Below are positions 1-9,178 of a stretch of 64,000 nucleotides of DNA, piece after piece (positions within the stretch are counted from its first letter, which is position 1; each line of letters opens with the position of its first letter). A program made the translations under genes and the position numbers. The notes beneath the pieces were generated by a model, which saw only the letters and a program-made list of their open reading frames with translations, was not told the origin of the DNA and did not search any database. Source of the stretch: Candidatus Obscuribacterales bacterium (lineage in GTDB: Bacteria > Cyanobacteriota > Vampirovibrionia > Obscuribacterales > Obscuribacteraceae); the NCBI GenBank assembly GCA_019745415.1, contig JAIETF010000025.1, positions 62,001-126,000 of the forward strand. Direction: 5' to 3'.

Positions 1-339
1 GTTGAAACCCCAGAAGTCAATCCCTGGCGCGAAAACCTAGACAGACTAGCGCACGAACACGGCGACCAACCGACTTGTTCGAATCCTTCTACAGTAGAAG
101 AACAGTTTCAGGTTCTTATTGAACAAGCCAAAATGGAAAAGACCAAAGAAGCCCTGCGCAAGCAACAAGAAATGCTGCAAAACGGCGGAAGAAGAGCAGC
201 TCGCCCTAACGACAAAACGGTTACAGACGCCAAAGCCTGGTGGGGCCAGGCTGTAGCCACCTGGGACCCAGAAGACAGCAAAAACGTGTCACTGGAAGAT
301 CGTCGTCACCCCAAGCAGCACAAGTGGTTCAATCAATAA
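1..339 (+). CDS. C-terminal part of an unknown protein (5' end outside window)
   Basis: The frame is open from base 1 to the TAA at 337-339, so this is the last 112 residues of a longer protein. The visible part is charged, with a Lys/Glu/Gln-rich helical stretch (about residues 35-60) and a Trp-containing tail that includes KAWWGQAVATW. There is no membrane segment. I do not recognise a family. An internal ATG at 133 exists but the coding character continues upstream of it without a stop. Confidence 0.6.
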   Translation, partial: VETPEVNPWRENLDRLAHEHGDQPTCSNPSTVEEQFQVLIEQAKMEKTKEALRKQQEMLQNGGRRAARPNDKTVTDAKAWWGQAVATWDPEDSKNVSLEDRRHPKQHKWFNQ

Positions 340-465
340 TTTGGCATTTTCGAGACATTAGCCGCTCTAAGTTTGACGCCCCGGGGCAAGTGGTATGATC
401 CAAACACGTACTTGCAACGGCATAGATTAAAAGCATCCAGATCAAGGGTGCTAATTGGGGGTCTG

Positions 466-816
466 ATGCTCAAACATTCGGCATTGCTATTTTCCACCGC
501 AGCACTTTTGGCGGTCTCGTCCAACTTGGTCATTCATACAGATGCTCAAGCTAAAGGTAAAGGAAAAGCACGCCCGAGAACTGGACACGCTTACTTAGTA
601 CCGCCGCCTCCGGCATACGCACCTTCAATATTGCCTGAGATGCGTCGCAGCCAGCAGGCTCATCCCACCGGCACAACCAATCGCCTGGTGGAAGAAGCCG
701 ATGCCAGCGAAGCTCAGCCTGAGCAAGCACCCAAGTACATTTATTCGACCACCGGGCAAGAACCCAAAGCAGTGAAGCAAAATCGCTATGTGACTATCTG
801 GAACAGCAAAAGCTAG
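466..816 (+). CDS. Small secreted protein, function unknown
   Basis: Begins at ATG 466 with a classical signal peptide: MLKHS, then a hydrophobic core ALLFSTAALLAVSSNLVI and a likely cleavage near DAQA-K. The mature part is about 85 residues, starts with a Lys-rich patch and is rich in Pro, Gln and Glu. An in-frame ATG at 373 would put 31 charged residues before the signal and is less likely. A clear intrinsic terminator follows, so it is probably monocistronic. No family recognised; probably exported to the envelope. Confidence 0.6.
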   Translation: MLKHSALLFSTAALLAVSSNLVIHTDAQAKGKGKARPRTGHAYLVPPPPAYAPSILPEMRRSQQAHPTGTTNRLVEEADASEAQPEQAPKYIYSTTGQEPKAVKQNRYVTIWNSKS

Positions 817-853
817 CTTGAGCAATCACCTGAAAGTACTCTGAAAAATTGAG

Positions 854-880
854 AAAACCGGCGCTAAGCCGGTTTTTTTT
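854..880 (+). terminator. Intrinsic terminator
   Basis: A perfect 9-bp stem AAAACCGGC/GCCGGTTTT closes a 5-nt loop (GCTAA) and runs into a row of eight T. It lies 38 bases after the stop of the small secreted protein and before the next gene. Confidence 0.9.
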
Positions 881-937
881 CGTATGGAAGAACAGGTAAA
901 CTGGGTAAAACTAAAAGGCCCACTGCTGAGATGTCAT

Positions 938-1357
938 ATGAGTAAAGGCCCTGACCGCAAAAACACAAAGCCGAATTTGGCAAGTTCAGGTCTTGCCCTG
1001 CTTCTCATCATGGGCTGGGTCTGCGCTGTACCGCAAGCTCAGTGCCGCCGCGCCTACTCTAGCTATGGCGATGTAGACGAAAAAGTGTTAGACGAGATCT
1101 TGCACGGAAAACGTCAAAGCAAAGGCAACAAAGCCAAAGAACCTAGCCGCAAAAGCAGACGCAAGCCAGACAAAGCGCTTGAACAAAGCAGCTCAGTCAA
1201 TTCAGAGAGCGGGACCATTCAAGTAACCAGTCTCAAAGGCAAAAGCAAGAAAGCCTCAAGCGGCAGCGAAGCACAGCTTTTGGCGCGACTTTCTGCTATT
1301 CAGCCTATGACACCGCCAAACTCAGTCCAGATTCAAAAGTTGAAAACTGCAAAGTAA
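938..1357 (+). CDS. Small exported basic protein, function unknown
   Basis: Starting at ATG 938 the protein has a short basic N-terminus, a hydrophobic core (SSGLALLLIMGWVCAVPQAQC) that fits a signal peptide or anchor, and a Lys/Arg/Ser-rich mature region typical of a disordered basic protein. An in-frame ATG at 884 would add 18 residues and weaken the signal. It ends 7 bases before the GTG of the following TPR protein, so the two are probably co-transcribed. Family not recognised. Confidence 0.6.
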   Translation: MSKGPDRKNTKPNLASSGLALLLIMGWVCAVPQAQCRRAYSSYGDVDEKVLDEILHGKRQSKGNKAKEPSRKSRRKPDKALEQSSSVNSESGTIQVTSLKGKSKKASSGSEAQLLARLSAIQPMTPPNSVQIQKLKTAK

Positions 1358-1364
1358 GCCAATC

Positions 1365-3149
1365 GTGACTAATGCAAACCACCACGGCGAAAACGATGAC
1401 TCTCTCGAACCAGTTGAAGAGAAGGCAGAGCAAGGCGCCCAAGAAAACCGTTCCGCCATGGAAAAACGCTTTTCTGTAACAGGTTTTCCTAGTCCACCGC
1501 CGGATCGCGCCAATAAACCCGGAGTGAAAAAAATCACCCAGCTAGAATGGTTAATGCCTGACTATGACAAACAGGAAGTGCCAGAACCGGTAAAAGAAAT
1601 TGCCAATTTGGCAGAAGAAATCGAGACGGCAGCAGGAGTGCAAAGGAAACTACAAGAGGTGCCTGCATCCGAACCGGCCCAACTCAACCCGCTAAACGAG
1701 CCCTATCCCAAGCGAGCCACGCAAACCAGTACCCAGGCTGAGTCAGCCGCTCAAGAATTGAAACAACGACCGGAAGCGGCGCCAGAGAACCAAGAGGTCA
1801 GACAAAGTCCACAGGCATATCTACAAAACGGATCGACTGAGCAAGATTTACAAAGCAATCAATACTTTGACAATCTAGACGCTACGCGGGTTCCACCGCT
1901 TCCACGATCGCTCGCGACGCCGGCCGACCTAGAAAATACCATGCCCTCAAGAGATAACGCCCAGTCCCGGAAAAACCAGGCTCAAGAAGATGCACCGGCC
2001 TACTCAAAAGAGGCTCTGGCGGCTATTCCAACGCCACGTGCCACCACAGAAACCAAACGCCCGATCACCGAAACGAAACGCCCACTTACGGAAGAACCAA
2101 GCGAACCAGTAATACGAAAAAGCCGTCTGCCCCGTTCTTTCACAAAAGGCGAGAAATACTCGCAAGAGGAACACCCACAAGAGGAAGAAGCCGAAACAAA
2201 AGGCGCAAGAAAGACGCGCAGTCTGTCGAGAAGCATTGAAAGACCATCGGCTCTAGGTGGAATTTTTGAGAGTCGTCGCAGCAAAATCACAGCCATTCTA
2301 GTAGGCAGTATCGCCCTAGGTTTTACAATTGGATTGACTGCATTTCTTGCCATGCCCCGCAGCGATAAAGAAAAAGACAGAGAATTTGCTCGTGATACTA
2401 ATACCACCAAAGCCACCATATCAGCAGAAAGGAAGGCGGGACAAGCTCAGTCACCCAGCCTACCTTTTCTCAAACTTGATACTAGTTATAAAACCATAGA
2501 AGAAGCAGAAGTCGGCTTTGACGAAGCGGTGAGCAAGGGCGAACTGAACGATGCCCAAAAGGCCATAGACCAAGCCCAGAAACTGGCACCGGAAAGTTTG
2601 GGCTTCCAAGAAAAGCAAGGACTTTTGCATCACCTCAAAGGCGACTCTGAGAGCGCCTTACAAGTGCTCAACGACGTTTTGCAAAAGAGTCCACGCCACT
2701 TACCGGCTCTCTTTGACCGAGCCTTTATCTATTTCTCCCAAGGGAAATTCAAAAAAGCACAATTAGACTACACCCTTATCAATGCCATCGAACCAGGCAA
2801 TGAGAATGCCCTTCTTGGTCTGGCACTTTGCAAACTCAAGACTGGAGAAACTGAAGCCGGGCTTTCGACATTGAGTAAAATCACCGCCGAGAATCCCGCT
2901 AACACACTGGCTCATAGAGCTGCCGGGGAAGAATTTCTCAAAGACGGAGACTATGAAAGAGCAGTAAGCGCCTTTAGCCGCGCCCTCGATACAACCAGTC
3001 CAGATGCTGAAATACTAGCGCTCAGAGCTAGAGCATACTTACTTGGCGGCAATAAAGAAAAAGCAGTCGCCGACTATGCGGAAGCCATATCTCTACAGAG
3101 CAAACCAGAATGGAAAGCAGATTTAGAAATTGCCAAAAGCCAACCCTGA
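1365..3149 (+). CDS. Membrane-anchored TPR-repeat protein
   Basis: 594 residues from a GTG start. The first ~300 residues are low-complexity, rich in Glu, Pro, Ala and Arg, and look disordered and cytoplasmic. One membrane helix follows (about 307-330, ITAILVGSIALGFTIGLTAF). The C-terminal ~210 residues form about six TPR-type helical pairs with the usual A-x-x-x-Y/F-x-x-A spacing (e.g. HLPALFDRAFIYFSQGKFKKA). The order suggests an inside N-terminus and an external TPR domain acting as a scaffold. Partner unknown. Confidence 0.8.
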   Translation: MTNANHHGENDDSLEPVEEKAEQGAQENRSAMEKRFSVTGFPSPPPDRANKPGVKKITQLEWLMPDYDKQEVPEPVKEIANLAEEIETAAGVQRKLQEVPASEPAQLNPLNEPYPKRATQTSTQAESAAQELKQRPEAAPENQEVRQSPQAYLQNGSTEQDLQSNQYFDNLDATRVPPLPRSLATPADLENTMPSRDNAQSRKNQAQEDAPAYSKEALAAIPTPRATTETKRPITETKRPLTEEPSEPVIRKSRLPRSFTKGEKYSQEEHPQEEEAETKGARKTRSLSRSIERPSALGGIFESRRSKITAILVGSIALGFTIGLTAFLAMPRSDKEKDREFARDTNTTKATISAERKAGQAQSPSLPFLKLDTSYKTIEEAEVGFDEAVSKGELNDAQKAIDQAQKLAPESLGFQEKQGLLHHLKGDSESALQVLNDVLQKSPRHLPALFDRAFIYFSQGKFKKAQLDYTLINAIEPGNENALLGLALCKLKTGETEAGLSTLSKITAENPANTLAHRAAGEEFLKDGDYERAVSAFSRALDTTSPDAEILALRARAYLLGGNKEKAVADYAEAISLQSKPEWKADLEIAKSQP

Positions 3150-3190
3150 ATCTGTATAGAACACACCGAATAATATAGGAAGGTGAAACT

Positions 3191-4009
3191 ATGCCCGGTC
3201 CAAACCAACTGCCTCCGGTTCCAGCTGTCGGTCTCACTCTTGCCCAGCCGAAAGAGCGAGTCGAGCAAGCCCTAGATCAAGCAATCGCCAAGGGTCGCAA
3301 CTTGCTCTCGCGCAAAGCAGACTCGGTACAAATGATGGAAGATCTCAAACGCCAAAATTGGAGCTGGGTGTTGGAGACCTCCGAAATGCTCAAGTCCTGC
3401 TTTTCCACCGAGTCTGTACAGCTCTATTTTGCCTCAAATGTATATTTCGTACCCAGCCTAAAAGCCAACGACTTTGAGCGAGACCTGGACGAATTTCCAA
3501 TGATTGTCAACGGTCGCGTTGATAGGCTGAACGGTTTTCGCAAAATGGCTGCGGTGATCCCTGAACCACCCTGCGGTGATTTTCTTGCCGCCCTGTCGCA
3601 TCCAGCCATTTATCATTCTTGCTGGCGCCCTTTTGAATTGGGACAACACGGTAAAGCAATAGCCTTGGCAGTCAAAGAAGTAGAAGACGCAATTAGACTT
3701 GCCACCAGTGGCAATATCAAAGAGTCAGGCGCTGAATTGGTGCGCAAGGCTTTTGATGCGGAAGAAGGCATATTGGCCAGCCCGGAAAATCCGCCCATTG
3801 AAAACGAAGGCATAGCCGATATCATCGCCGGTTTCTTCAAGCGCTATAAAGGCATACCCGAGAACGCGCCTATAGCCATTCAGCAGACCGCCCGCATAAT
3901 GTCTTTAGCAAGCTATATCATGCATACTCTCGACAGTATTCATATTGCCCCGAAAGAGAGCGACGAACCCGCGCCGGAACCTTACGAATTTGAATTTCTC
4001 AAAGACTAA
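3191..4009 (+). CDS. Hypothetical protein
   Basis: 272 residues, preceded by a good ribosome binding site (AGGAAGGTG, about 6 bases before the ATG). No signal peptide or membrane segment; mixed alpha/beta composition with an acidic C-terminus (DEPAPEPYEFEFLKD). I do not recognise a domain. It stands 41 bases after the TPR protein and may be its operon partner. Confidence 0.65.
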   Translation: MPGPNQLPPVPAVGLTLAQPKERVEQALDQAIAKGRNLLSRKADSVQMMEDLKRQNWSWVLETSEMLKSCFSTESVQLYFASNVYFVPSLKANDFERDLDEFPMIVNGRVDRLNGFRKMAAVIPEPPCGDFLAALSHPAIYHSCWRPFELGQHGKAIALAVKEVEDAIRLATSGNIKESGAELVRKAFDAEEGILASPENPPIENEGIADIIAGFFKRYKGIPENAPIAIQQTARIMSLASYIMHTLDSIHIAPKESDEPAPEPYEFEFLKD

Positions 4010-4158
4010 TTGAGTAACCAACCGAAATGAGAAAGAGCTTGAGAAAGAGAGACAAATAGACTCTTCCAGCCCGGAAGAACTCTTCAAAAACAAGACTCTT
4101 AGAAATACAAAACACCTCATACTATCGACTAATCCGGCACTCGAAAGAAGAAGAAGAA

Positions 4159-4740
4159 GTGAGCGATAACGCCCTAAAAATCAGAATAAGTGAGTACTTG
4201 CAAGACCCGACCAAATCAGTTGGTACTGAAATGGGTCTAGGTTCTTTCATTGTGCTAAACATAGCCACACTTGGCCTTTACCAGTTATACTGGGCATTCT
4301 GCAATTTCAAACAAAGCGTTCTCTTTCCCAAGAATCCCGGCTTTGCTGCAGTAATCTATACTTTTTTTATACACATATCGCTTTACAGCCTTATGGACTA
4401 CTACGAACTAGTGGCCAAAGAACTCGGCGATCGCTCTCGCCTGCCGATTTCGAAACTGACCCTAGCATTTGCTTTCTTTCTTTTGCAATTCGTCCGGGTA
4501 TTTACTCGCCATCTGGAAGAACCACTGAAGATGGGCATCGACCTCGCTTGCTCCATCGGCAGCATATGTATTTTGCTCATCATTCAACGCGAAATCAATC
4601 GCATTAATTCACAGCTTCGCCCTGAGCGCGCAACCAAGGCTTTTACCCTAACCTACAAACATATCATAGGACTTATCGCCGGCATAATTAGTCTATTTGC
4701 CATTCTGGTGGCAGCAGCGATATTAGATCCAAGAAGATAG
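4159..4740 (+). CDS. DUF4234-like small integral membrane protein (paralog 1)
   Basis: 193 residues from GTG 4159. The N-terminal motif SFIVLNIATLGLYQLYWAF resembles the DUF4234 signature (LxxxTLGxYxxYW). About four to five membrane helices follow, with a conserved cytosolic patch E-I-N-R-I-N near 148 and a C-terminal helix (IIGLIAGIISLFAILVAAAI). Two paralogs lie in the next 3 kb. Function of this family is unknown. Confidence 0.7.
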   Translation: MSDNALKIRISEYLQDPTKSVGTEMGLGSFIVLNIATLGLYQLYWAFCNFKQSVLFPKNPGFAAVIYTFFIHISLYSLMDYYELVAKELGDRSRLPISKLTLAFAFFLLQFVRVFTRHLEEPLKMGIDLACSIGSICILLIIQREINRINSQLRPERATKAFTLTYKHIIGLIAGIISLFAILVAAAILDPRR

Positions 4741-4753
4741 AGAAAAGCAGATA

Positions 4754-5389
4754 TTGAAGAGCTCAGTGCAAAGTTATAAAGACAGAATCGCTGCCTATTT
4801 AAGGAATGAGAAAGCGGCAATCGGCCTGCCCATGCCGCCGAAGTCATTTATCCTTCTAAACCTTTTCACCCTAGGAGCCTTTGCTCAGGTCTGGGCTTAT
4901 CATAACTTTCAGAAAGATCAGCATCACCAGAAGCATGCTCAGCTAATGGCTTTTGTTAAATGTCTCTTTCTGCCTATTACACTCATTAGCTTGCTCAACT
5001 ATTTAGATGAATCAGCAAAACAACTGGGCAGTGTACTCAAGATTCCCAAAAATCTAATTGCCTCATGCTATCTGCTCAGTTTAGTTGTCTATGGCTATTC
5101 AATATTCATGACAGAAACACTTCCTTCTTCACTTCGCCTAACAGTATGGCTGTGCTGCGAATTTGTTCAATTGTTCATGCTTGTCTTTGTTCAAATTGAA
5201 ATCAATCGAATCAACGAAGAATTGCGCCCATCAGTCAATCTGGATAGATACAAAATGAACTGGCGCAAGTATTTTGCAGGAATTGTGCTCTCCTTTCTCT
5301 TTCTAGCTTCCAATATGGTGGCATCGATAATTCTTGAAGCCTTAGTGCCGGATATTCGTAGAAACGAAGCGCAAAGAAGCAACCCCTAA
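4754..5389 (+). CDS. DUF4234-like small integral membrane protein (paralog 2)
   Basis: Same architecture as its neighbours: the SFILLNLFTLGAFAQVWAY motif, four to five hydrophobic helices, and the shared EINRINEELRP segment. It starts 13 bases after the stop of paralog 1, from TTG 4754 or GTG 4766 (the latter has GAAGAG in front). It is the most divergent of the three. A tandem duplication followed by drift is the simplest explanation. Confidence 0.65.
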   Translation: MKSSVQSYKDRIAAYLRNEKAAIGLPMPPKSFILLNLFTLGAFAQVWAYHNFQKDQHHQKHAQLMAFVKCLFLPITLISLLNYLDESAKQLGSVLKIPKNLIASCYLLSLVVYGYSIFMTETLPSSLRLTVWLCCEFVQLFMLVFVQIEINRINEELRPSVNLDRYKMNWRKYFAGIVLSFLFLASNMVASIILEALVPDIRRNEAQRSNP

Positions 5390-5471
5390 ACCAACAGTTC
5401 AATTTTCAAAGAAATTAGAAGCAAGAGACGGCGCCCCGGCAACACATGCAAAATCAAACAGAAGATTGTAT

Positions 5472-6350
5472 ATGAATCCACCTCGTTCAAATTGCCGCCT
5501 GCATATTCTTCTCGCTAGAGATTCCAGCGAAGCAGTGATAATAAAGCGCGGTCCTTCTAAGCAAGTACAACTAATAGCCTGGCAAAGAGACACAGATAAG
5601 TTTGCACCGGGTCAGTGGTTCAATGGGCGCATTTACGAAAGGCGCTGCGACCTCTCTCCTTCGGGCAAATATTTGCTTTACTTCGCCGCCAGCCACAAAC
5701 CGCCTCTCTACTCTTGGACGGCAGTAAGCCGTCCGCCATTCTTAACAGCTCTGGCTCTTTGGCCCAAGGGAGACTGTTGGGGAGGAGGCGGGCTCTTTAT
5801 TCGCGAAAGAGAAATTTACTTAAATCATCCATCACACCAGATGGACTTAGCCGAGAAAAATTCGCTGCCGAAGCAAGTCAAGGTAGCTCGCTTAAATGAA
5901 CAAGCCGGCGGCGGAGAAGACTTTCCTATTTATCACCTTCGCCTTCTAAGAGACGGCTGGCGCACTGTGGACAATCAAGAAAGCCTGCCTGAAGAAAAGA
6001 TAAATGCTCTATATCATTCCAATCTGCCAATCATCTACAAAAAGACCCGTCCCACCAATGCTCGCAATCGCTACGAAGGCGCGAACTTAAGTATGAGCAT
6101 ATGTGGTATCGCCGAACCAAACAATCCCTGGTACATAGTTGAATATCAAGTCGAAGGCAGCGGTGGTGCGGTTATCAAAAAGCTTGGTCGACTAGACTGG
6201 GCTGACTGGGACAGTAACGGCGATCTGTTGTTTGCCAAAACCGGCAGAATTTTTCGCTCAAAGGACCTAATTGAGTCGACAGAACTAGTCGACCTGAGAA
6301 CTAATCTCTATCAAGAAATCGCAGCAGAATCTTGGGCAAAGCAGTGGTAG
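5472..6350 (+). CDS. Hypothetical soluble protein, possibly beta-propeller-like
   Basis: 292 residues from ATG 5472 (a TTG lies two codons upstream). No signal peptide. It is rich in Trp, Tyr and Gly with short strand-like stretches such as DLSPSGKYLLYFAA and LDWADWDSNGDLLFAKTGRIF, which resemble blades of a beta-propeller; this is inference from pattern only. It sits between two membrane-protein paralogs to which it shows no likeness. Confidence 0.6.
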   Translation: MNPPRSNCRLHILLARDSSEAVIIKRGPSKQVQLIAWQRDTDKFAPGQWFNGRIYERRCDLSPSGKYLLYFAASHKPPLYSWTAVSRPPFLTALALWPKGDCWGGGGLFIREREIYLNHPSHQMDLAEKNSLPKQVKVARLNEQAGGGEDFPIYHLRLLRDGWRTVDNQESLPEEKINALYHSNLPIIYKKTRPTNARNRYEGANLSMSICGIAEPNNPWYIVEYQVEGSGGAVIKKLGRLDWADWDSNGDLLFAKTGRIFRSKDLIESTELVDLRTNLYQEIAAESWAKQW

Positions 6351-6443
6351 GGATTCGAAATCTCTATGGTACCTGATTCGATGCAAGCTGCCGAAGCAAT
6401 GAGAAACTAACTATTTGAGGTCAGAATTACTCAATCACTGAAA

Positions 6444-6474
6444 AGTGAGACTTAAAATGCGGTAGAATCTCACT
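6444..6474. promoter_or_regulatory. Inverted repeat upstream of DUF4234-like paralog 3
   Basis: AGTGAGA and TCTCACT form a perfect 7-bp inverted repeat with a 17-base centre that holds the -10-like hexamers TAAAAT and TAGAAT. It lies 39 bases before the ATG at 6513. It could be an operator over the promoter or a hairpin in the leader. Confidence 0.3.
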
Positions 6475-6512
6475 CAAATCAGCAACGCATCAAATCACAG
6501 CAGCAAGGTCTT

Positions 6513-7097
6513 ATGGCATTAAATTCAGAAGTAACCAAGAGCATCAATCATTTACTTGAAGATCCGTCCAAGTCAGTCGGGGTTGAGATAGAACTAAAAG
6601 CCTTCGTCATTCTGAACATATTGACACTAGGCCTTTATCAACTTTTCTGGGGCTTCTATCAATTCAGACAGGCTCTTATATTCCCAAAGCATCCGCGCAT
6701 TGGTGCTCTGATATCGACATTATTTCTGCCGCTGGCGCTTAGCCAACTAATTGAATATTACGAGGTTGTAGCCACCCAGTTGGGTGACCGACTGCGCTTA
6801 CCGCTGCCTAGAATTCCGCTTGCAATAGTTTTCTTTGCTACTGCATTAATCCAGAGATTGAGCGACAAAATTCCCGAACCATTAGGCACAATAGTTGGAT
6901 TCGGCGCTGAAATTACCGGCATAGTTATCTTGGGCTTTATTCAGTGCGAAATCAACCGCCTCAATCGGCAGTTTCGTCCAGAGCGCGCCGTTAAAGCTTT
7001 CACGCTGACATGGAAACATATAGTCGGGCTCATCGCCGGTGTAATCAGTCTAATTGCTATTTTGGTGGCAGCATCATTGATGAACCCAGGTCAGTAG
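6513..7097 (+). CDS. DUF4234-like small integral membrane protein (paralog 3)
   Basis: 194 residues, clearly closest to paralog 1. They share the N-terminal (D)P(T/S)KSVG stretch, the motif AFVILNILTLGLYQLFWGF, the segment YYEVVATQLGDRLRLPL, the patch CEINRLNRQFRPERAVKAF and the last helix HIVGLIAGVISLIAILVAAS. Four to five membrane helices are predicted by eye. It has its own upstream region, with an inverted repeat. Confidence 0.7.
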   Translation: MALNSEVTKSINHLLEDPSKSVGVEIELKAFVILNILTLGLYQLFWGFYQFRQALIFPKHPRIGALISTLFLPLALSQLIEYYEVVATQLGDRLRLPLPRIPLAIVFFATALIQRLSDKIPEPLGTIVGFGAEITGIVILGFIQCEINRLNRQFRPERAVKAFTLTWKHIVGLIAGVISLIAILVAASLMNPGQ

Positions 7098-7238
7098 AGG
7101 TCTGAGGCAGAGCCACTGCTGATGGTTGCAGCCCTGAAACTGCATATCGAGGCAGGACAGACAAGCTTCAACGTGCTGGAGGTGCCTAGCCTTTTTAGTC
7201 AATCGGCGGGGGGCGCTCTACCGTAGTTGCGGTAAGAA

Positions 7239-7829
7239 TCAGCTTAGCATTGGTATTCTTCCTGCTCGTATCTCATTAAGCCACTTAATGAGAATATTCT
7301 GTTTCTGAGCTATAAAGGAAACATCCTCGGAACTTAACATGCCTGAAGAATTCTCGGTGGTATTGTCTCTAAGCCTTTTGGCGAACCATTCAATATACTC
7401 GCAGACAATCTGCGTCTCACCGATCTGCAGCAGTGCATTTGCGAGGCTCCAATCAGAACGCCTGCCGACGGGAAGTTGCATCATGAATACTAACTGTTCC
7501 TTGGCTGCCTCGATCTGACCGTAAGCTAACTCAACCCGACCTAGTATAGAATGTCCCAAACATTCTGAGAGTGCATAAATGCCATCCCTAATGCCGGTTT
7601 TATTCGATCGGGTTTTACTCGATCTGGCTTCATTTAATCTGCCTTCATTAATTGACCGATGTTCAATTAACAGCTCACCCAGATTGCGAGCATCTTCTAA
7701 CAAGTCAAATTGCATAACCAGTTCAGCAATCTGCGAAAGCTCAGACGAAAAATAAGGCAGCAAGTAGGAATCTAGTGTGCTCGGAACCTTATAACGTTCA
7801 ACTGCAATCATCATTTGCTGCGCAGCCAT
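7239..7829 (-). CDS. Helical hypothetical protein, TPR-like
   Basis: 196 residues, nearly all helix-forming, with one or two TPR-like pairs (about 86-115, LSECLGHSILGRVELAYGQ). No signal or membrane helix. The reading frame stays open and looks coding upstream of ATG 7829, past the stop of the upstream DUF1444-like gene at 7877, so the true start could be a non-ATG codon overlapping that gene. It is probably the last gene of the thiolase operon. Confidence 0.5.
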   Translation of the reverse strand: MAAQQMMIAVERYKVPSTLDSYLLPYFSSELSQIAELVMQFDLLEDARNLGELLIEHRSINEGRLNEARSSKTRSNKTGIRDGIYALSECLGHSILGRVELAYGQIEAAKEQLVFMMQLPVGRRSDWSLANALLQIGETQIVCEYIEWFAKRLRDNTTENSSGMLSSEDVSFIAQKQNILIKWLNEIRAGRIPMLS

Positions 7830-7876
7830 GTGCGCGAAGAATTCGTTCTCAGCGGCCGAACCGCTTCCATTCCCAT

Positions 7877-9169
7877 CTAGACTGAGTCCGAAATGTCCTT
7901 TGCTTCTTCTTGCGGCACCGGATCAAGGGCAATATCAATTGCACTAGCTCTTGCTTGATCAACAGTTTGCTCTACAGCCGGCTTCAAACTGGCTTCTTCA
8001 TTTGGGTCTGAAACGTTCTCTGCCTTCGCTTTCTCGTCTAATGTCTCTTCGTTATTATCGTTCTCTTGGTCTTCCAATTCTTCTTCAGTCTCGGCATCAT
8101 TTTTATCGGCAGCCTCAGGTGGCAGTACATAGACCGGCAGAGTGCTGGGCTTTTCAAAGCCCAGTTCAGACAGCTGCTTCTTATCTGGGAAAGAATGCAA
8201 AATAATGCGCGGAGGGAAATTCTCATCAACTTCCATGCGCGCACCAAGACCAGCCCTTGCCCGGTTCAGACTGACCACTGCCAGGCTTTCATATTGACCT
8301 TCAGCGCCTTCTCTGAAAAACTCCAGATACTCGGCAAGCGGCAAGATGCTGCGCCGCCCTTCCGGAACAATCACTTTGGTATAAAGGCGACCTTCGTCAA
8401 AATCTTGCACAAGTTCTAGGCTAGGGGAGAAGACGCTGTCATTAGTTTCTATGGCAATGCGCTCAGAATCTTGCTGATACATCAGGTTCAAAGCGGCCAG
8501 ACTAAACAACTTCAAATCATAATAACAAGGATGATCCGGCGGAAGTTTGAGGATATCCCAGGCGCCGGAGCGAAAAAGCAAGGGCAACATTGGTATCGGT
8601 CGTGGTGCCTGCCAAAGGGATGCGGCGATCTCAAACATAAGCATCATCGCCGAAATATCGAAAGCATCGCAAAGCAAAATGCGATCGGCGGAAGGGGCGA
8701 TCACGACCAGGGGACCTTTGATGCCGCCGGGACTACCGGCAAAGATTTCGGGCACCAAAAGTCTTGCCGAAGTATGTTCATCGGGCCAGGCGGCGACAAA
8801 TAGATTGATACCATCTTCGATGCGCCTAAAGTCAGGCGGCGAAATCTTTTTAAGATTAGTCACGGCTACATCCATAGCCGCCTTAATTGTCAGATTCCAC
8901 TGCCCAAGCTCAACATCGCGCACATGGGCGAAAGTATCACCTTGGTCATATAAAAGACCCACGCCAAGCTGCTCAGCCAAGGGCAGATAGACTAGTTTGC
9001 CGTTATAGCCGCGAGAGGCATTAGAACGCCCTAGGGGTTTCCACTCATAAATGTCAGCATTCTTGCGATCGAATGTAACCTTGGCTCGCACACAAGGAAA
9101 GAGCGTGCCTTTCAGCGTCTCTAATATGCGCTTTCGCTCTCTTTCCTCGGGCGAATCTCTCATCATCAA
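7877..9169 (-). CDS. DUF1444-like protein with long acidic tail
   Basis: 430 residues. The region of about residues 90-200 has the order seen in DUF1444/YtpQ-type proteins: AMDVAVTNLKK, then a surface-exposed AAWPDEHTSARLLVPEIF, then LVVIAPSADRILLCDAFD. The last ~80 residues are an acidic, repeat-poor linker rich in Glu, Asp and Ala. The gene begins 9 bases after the thiolase stop, so it is co-transcribed with it. Biochemical role unknown. A second DUF1444-like gene is at 11851-12828. Confidence 0.65.
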   Translation of the reverse strand: MMMRDSPEERERKRILETLKGTLFPCVRAKVTFDRKNADIYEWKPLGRSNASRGYNGKLVYLPLAEQLGVGLLYDQGDTFAHVRDVELGQWNLTIKAAMDVAVTNLKKISPPDFRRIEDGINLFVAAWPDEHTSARLLVPEIFAGSPGGIKGPLVVIAPSADRILLCDAFDISAMMLMFEIAASLWQAPRPIPMLPLLFRSGAWDILKLPPDHPCYYDLKLFSLAALNLMYQQDSERIAIETNDSVFSPSLELVQDFDEGRLYTKVIVPEGRRSILPLAEYLEFFREGAEGQYESLAVVSLNRARAGLGARMEVDENFPPRIILHSFPDKKQLSELGFEKPSTLPVYVLPPEAADKNDAETEEELEDQENDNNEETLDEKAKAENVSDPNEEASLKPAVEQTVDQARASAIDIALDPVPQEEAKDISDSV

Positions 9170-9178
9170 GCTCGCGGT

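Noticed and set aside
2000..2419. Minus-strand open frame opposite the TPR protein
   Set aside because: Ser/Arg/Val-rich shadow of a Glu/Arg-rich coding region.
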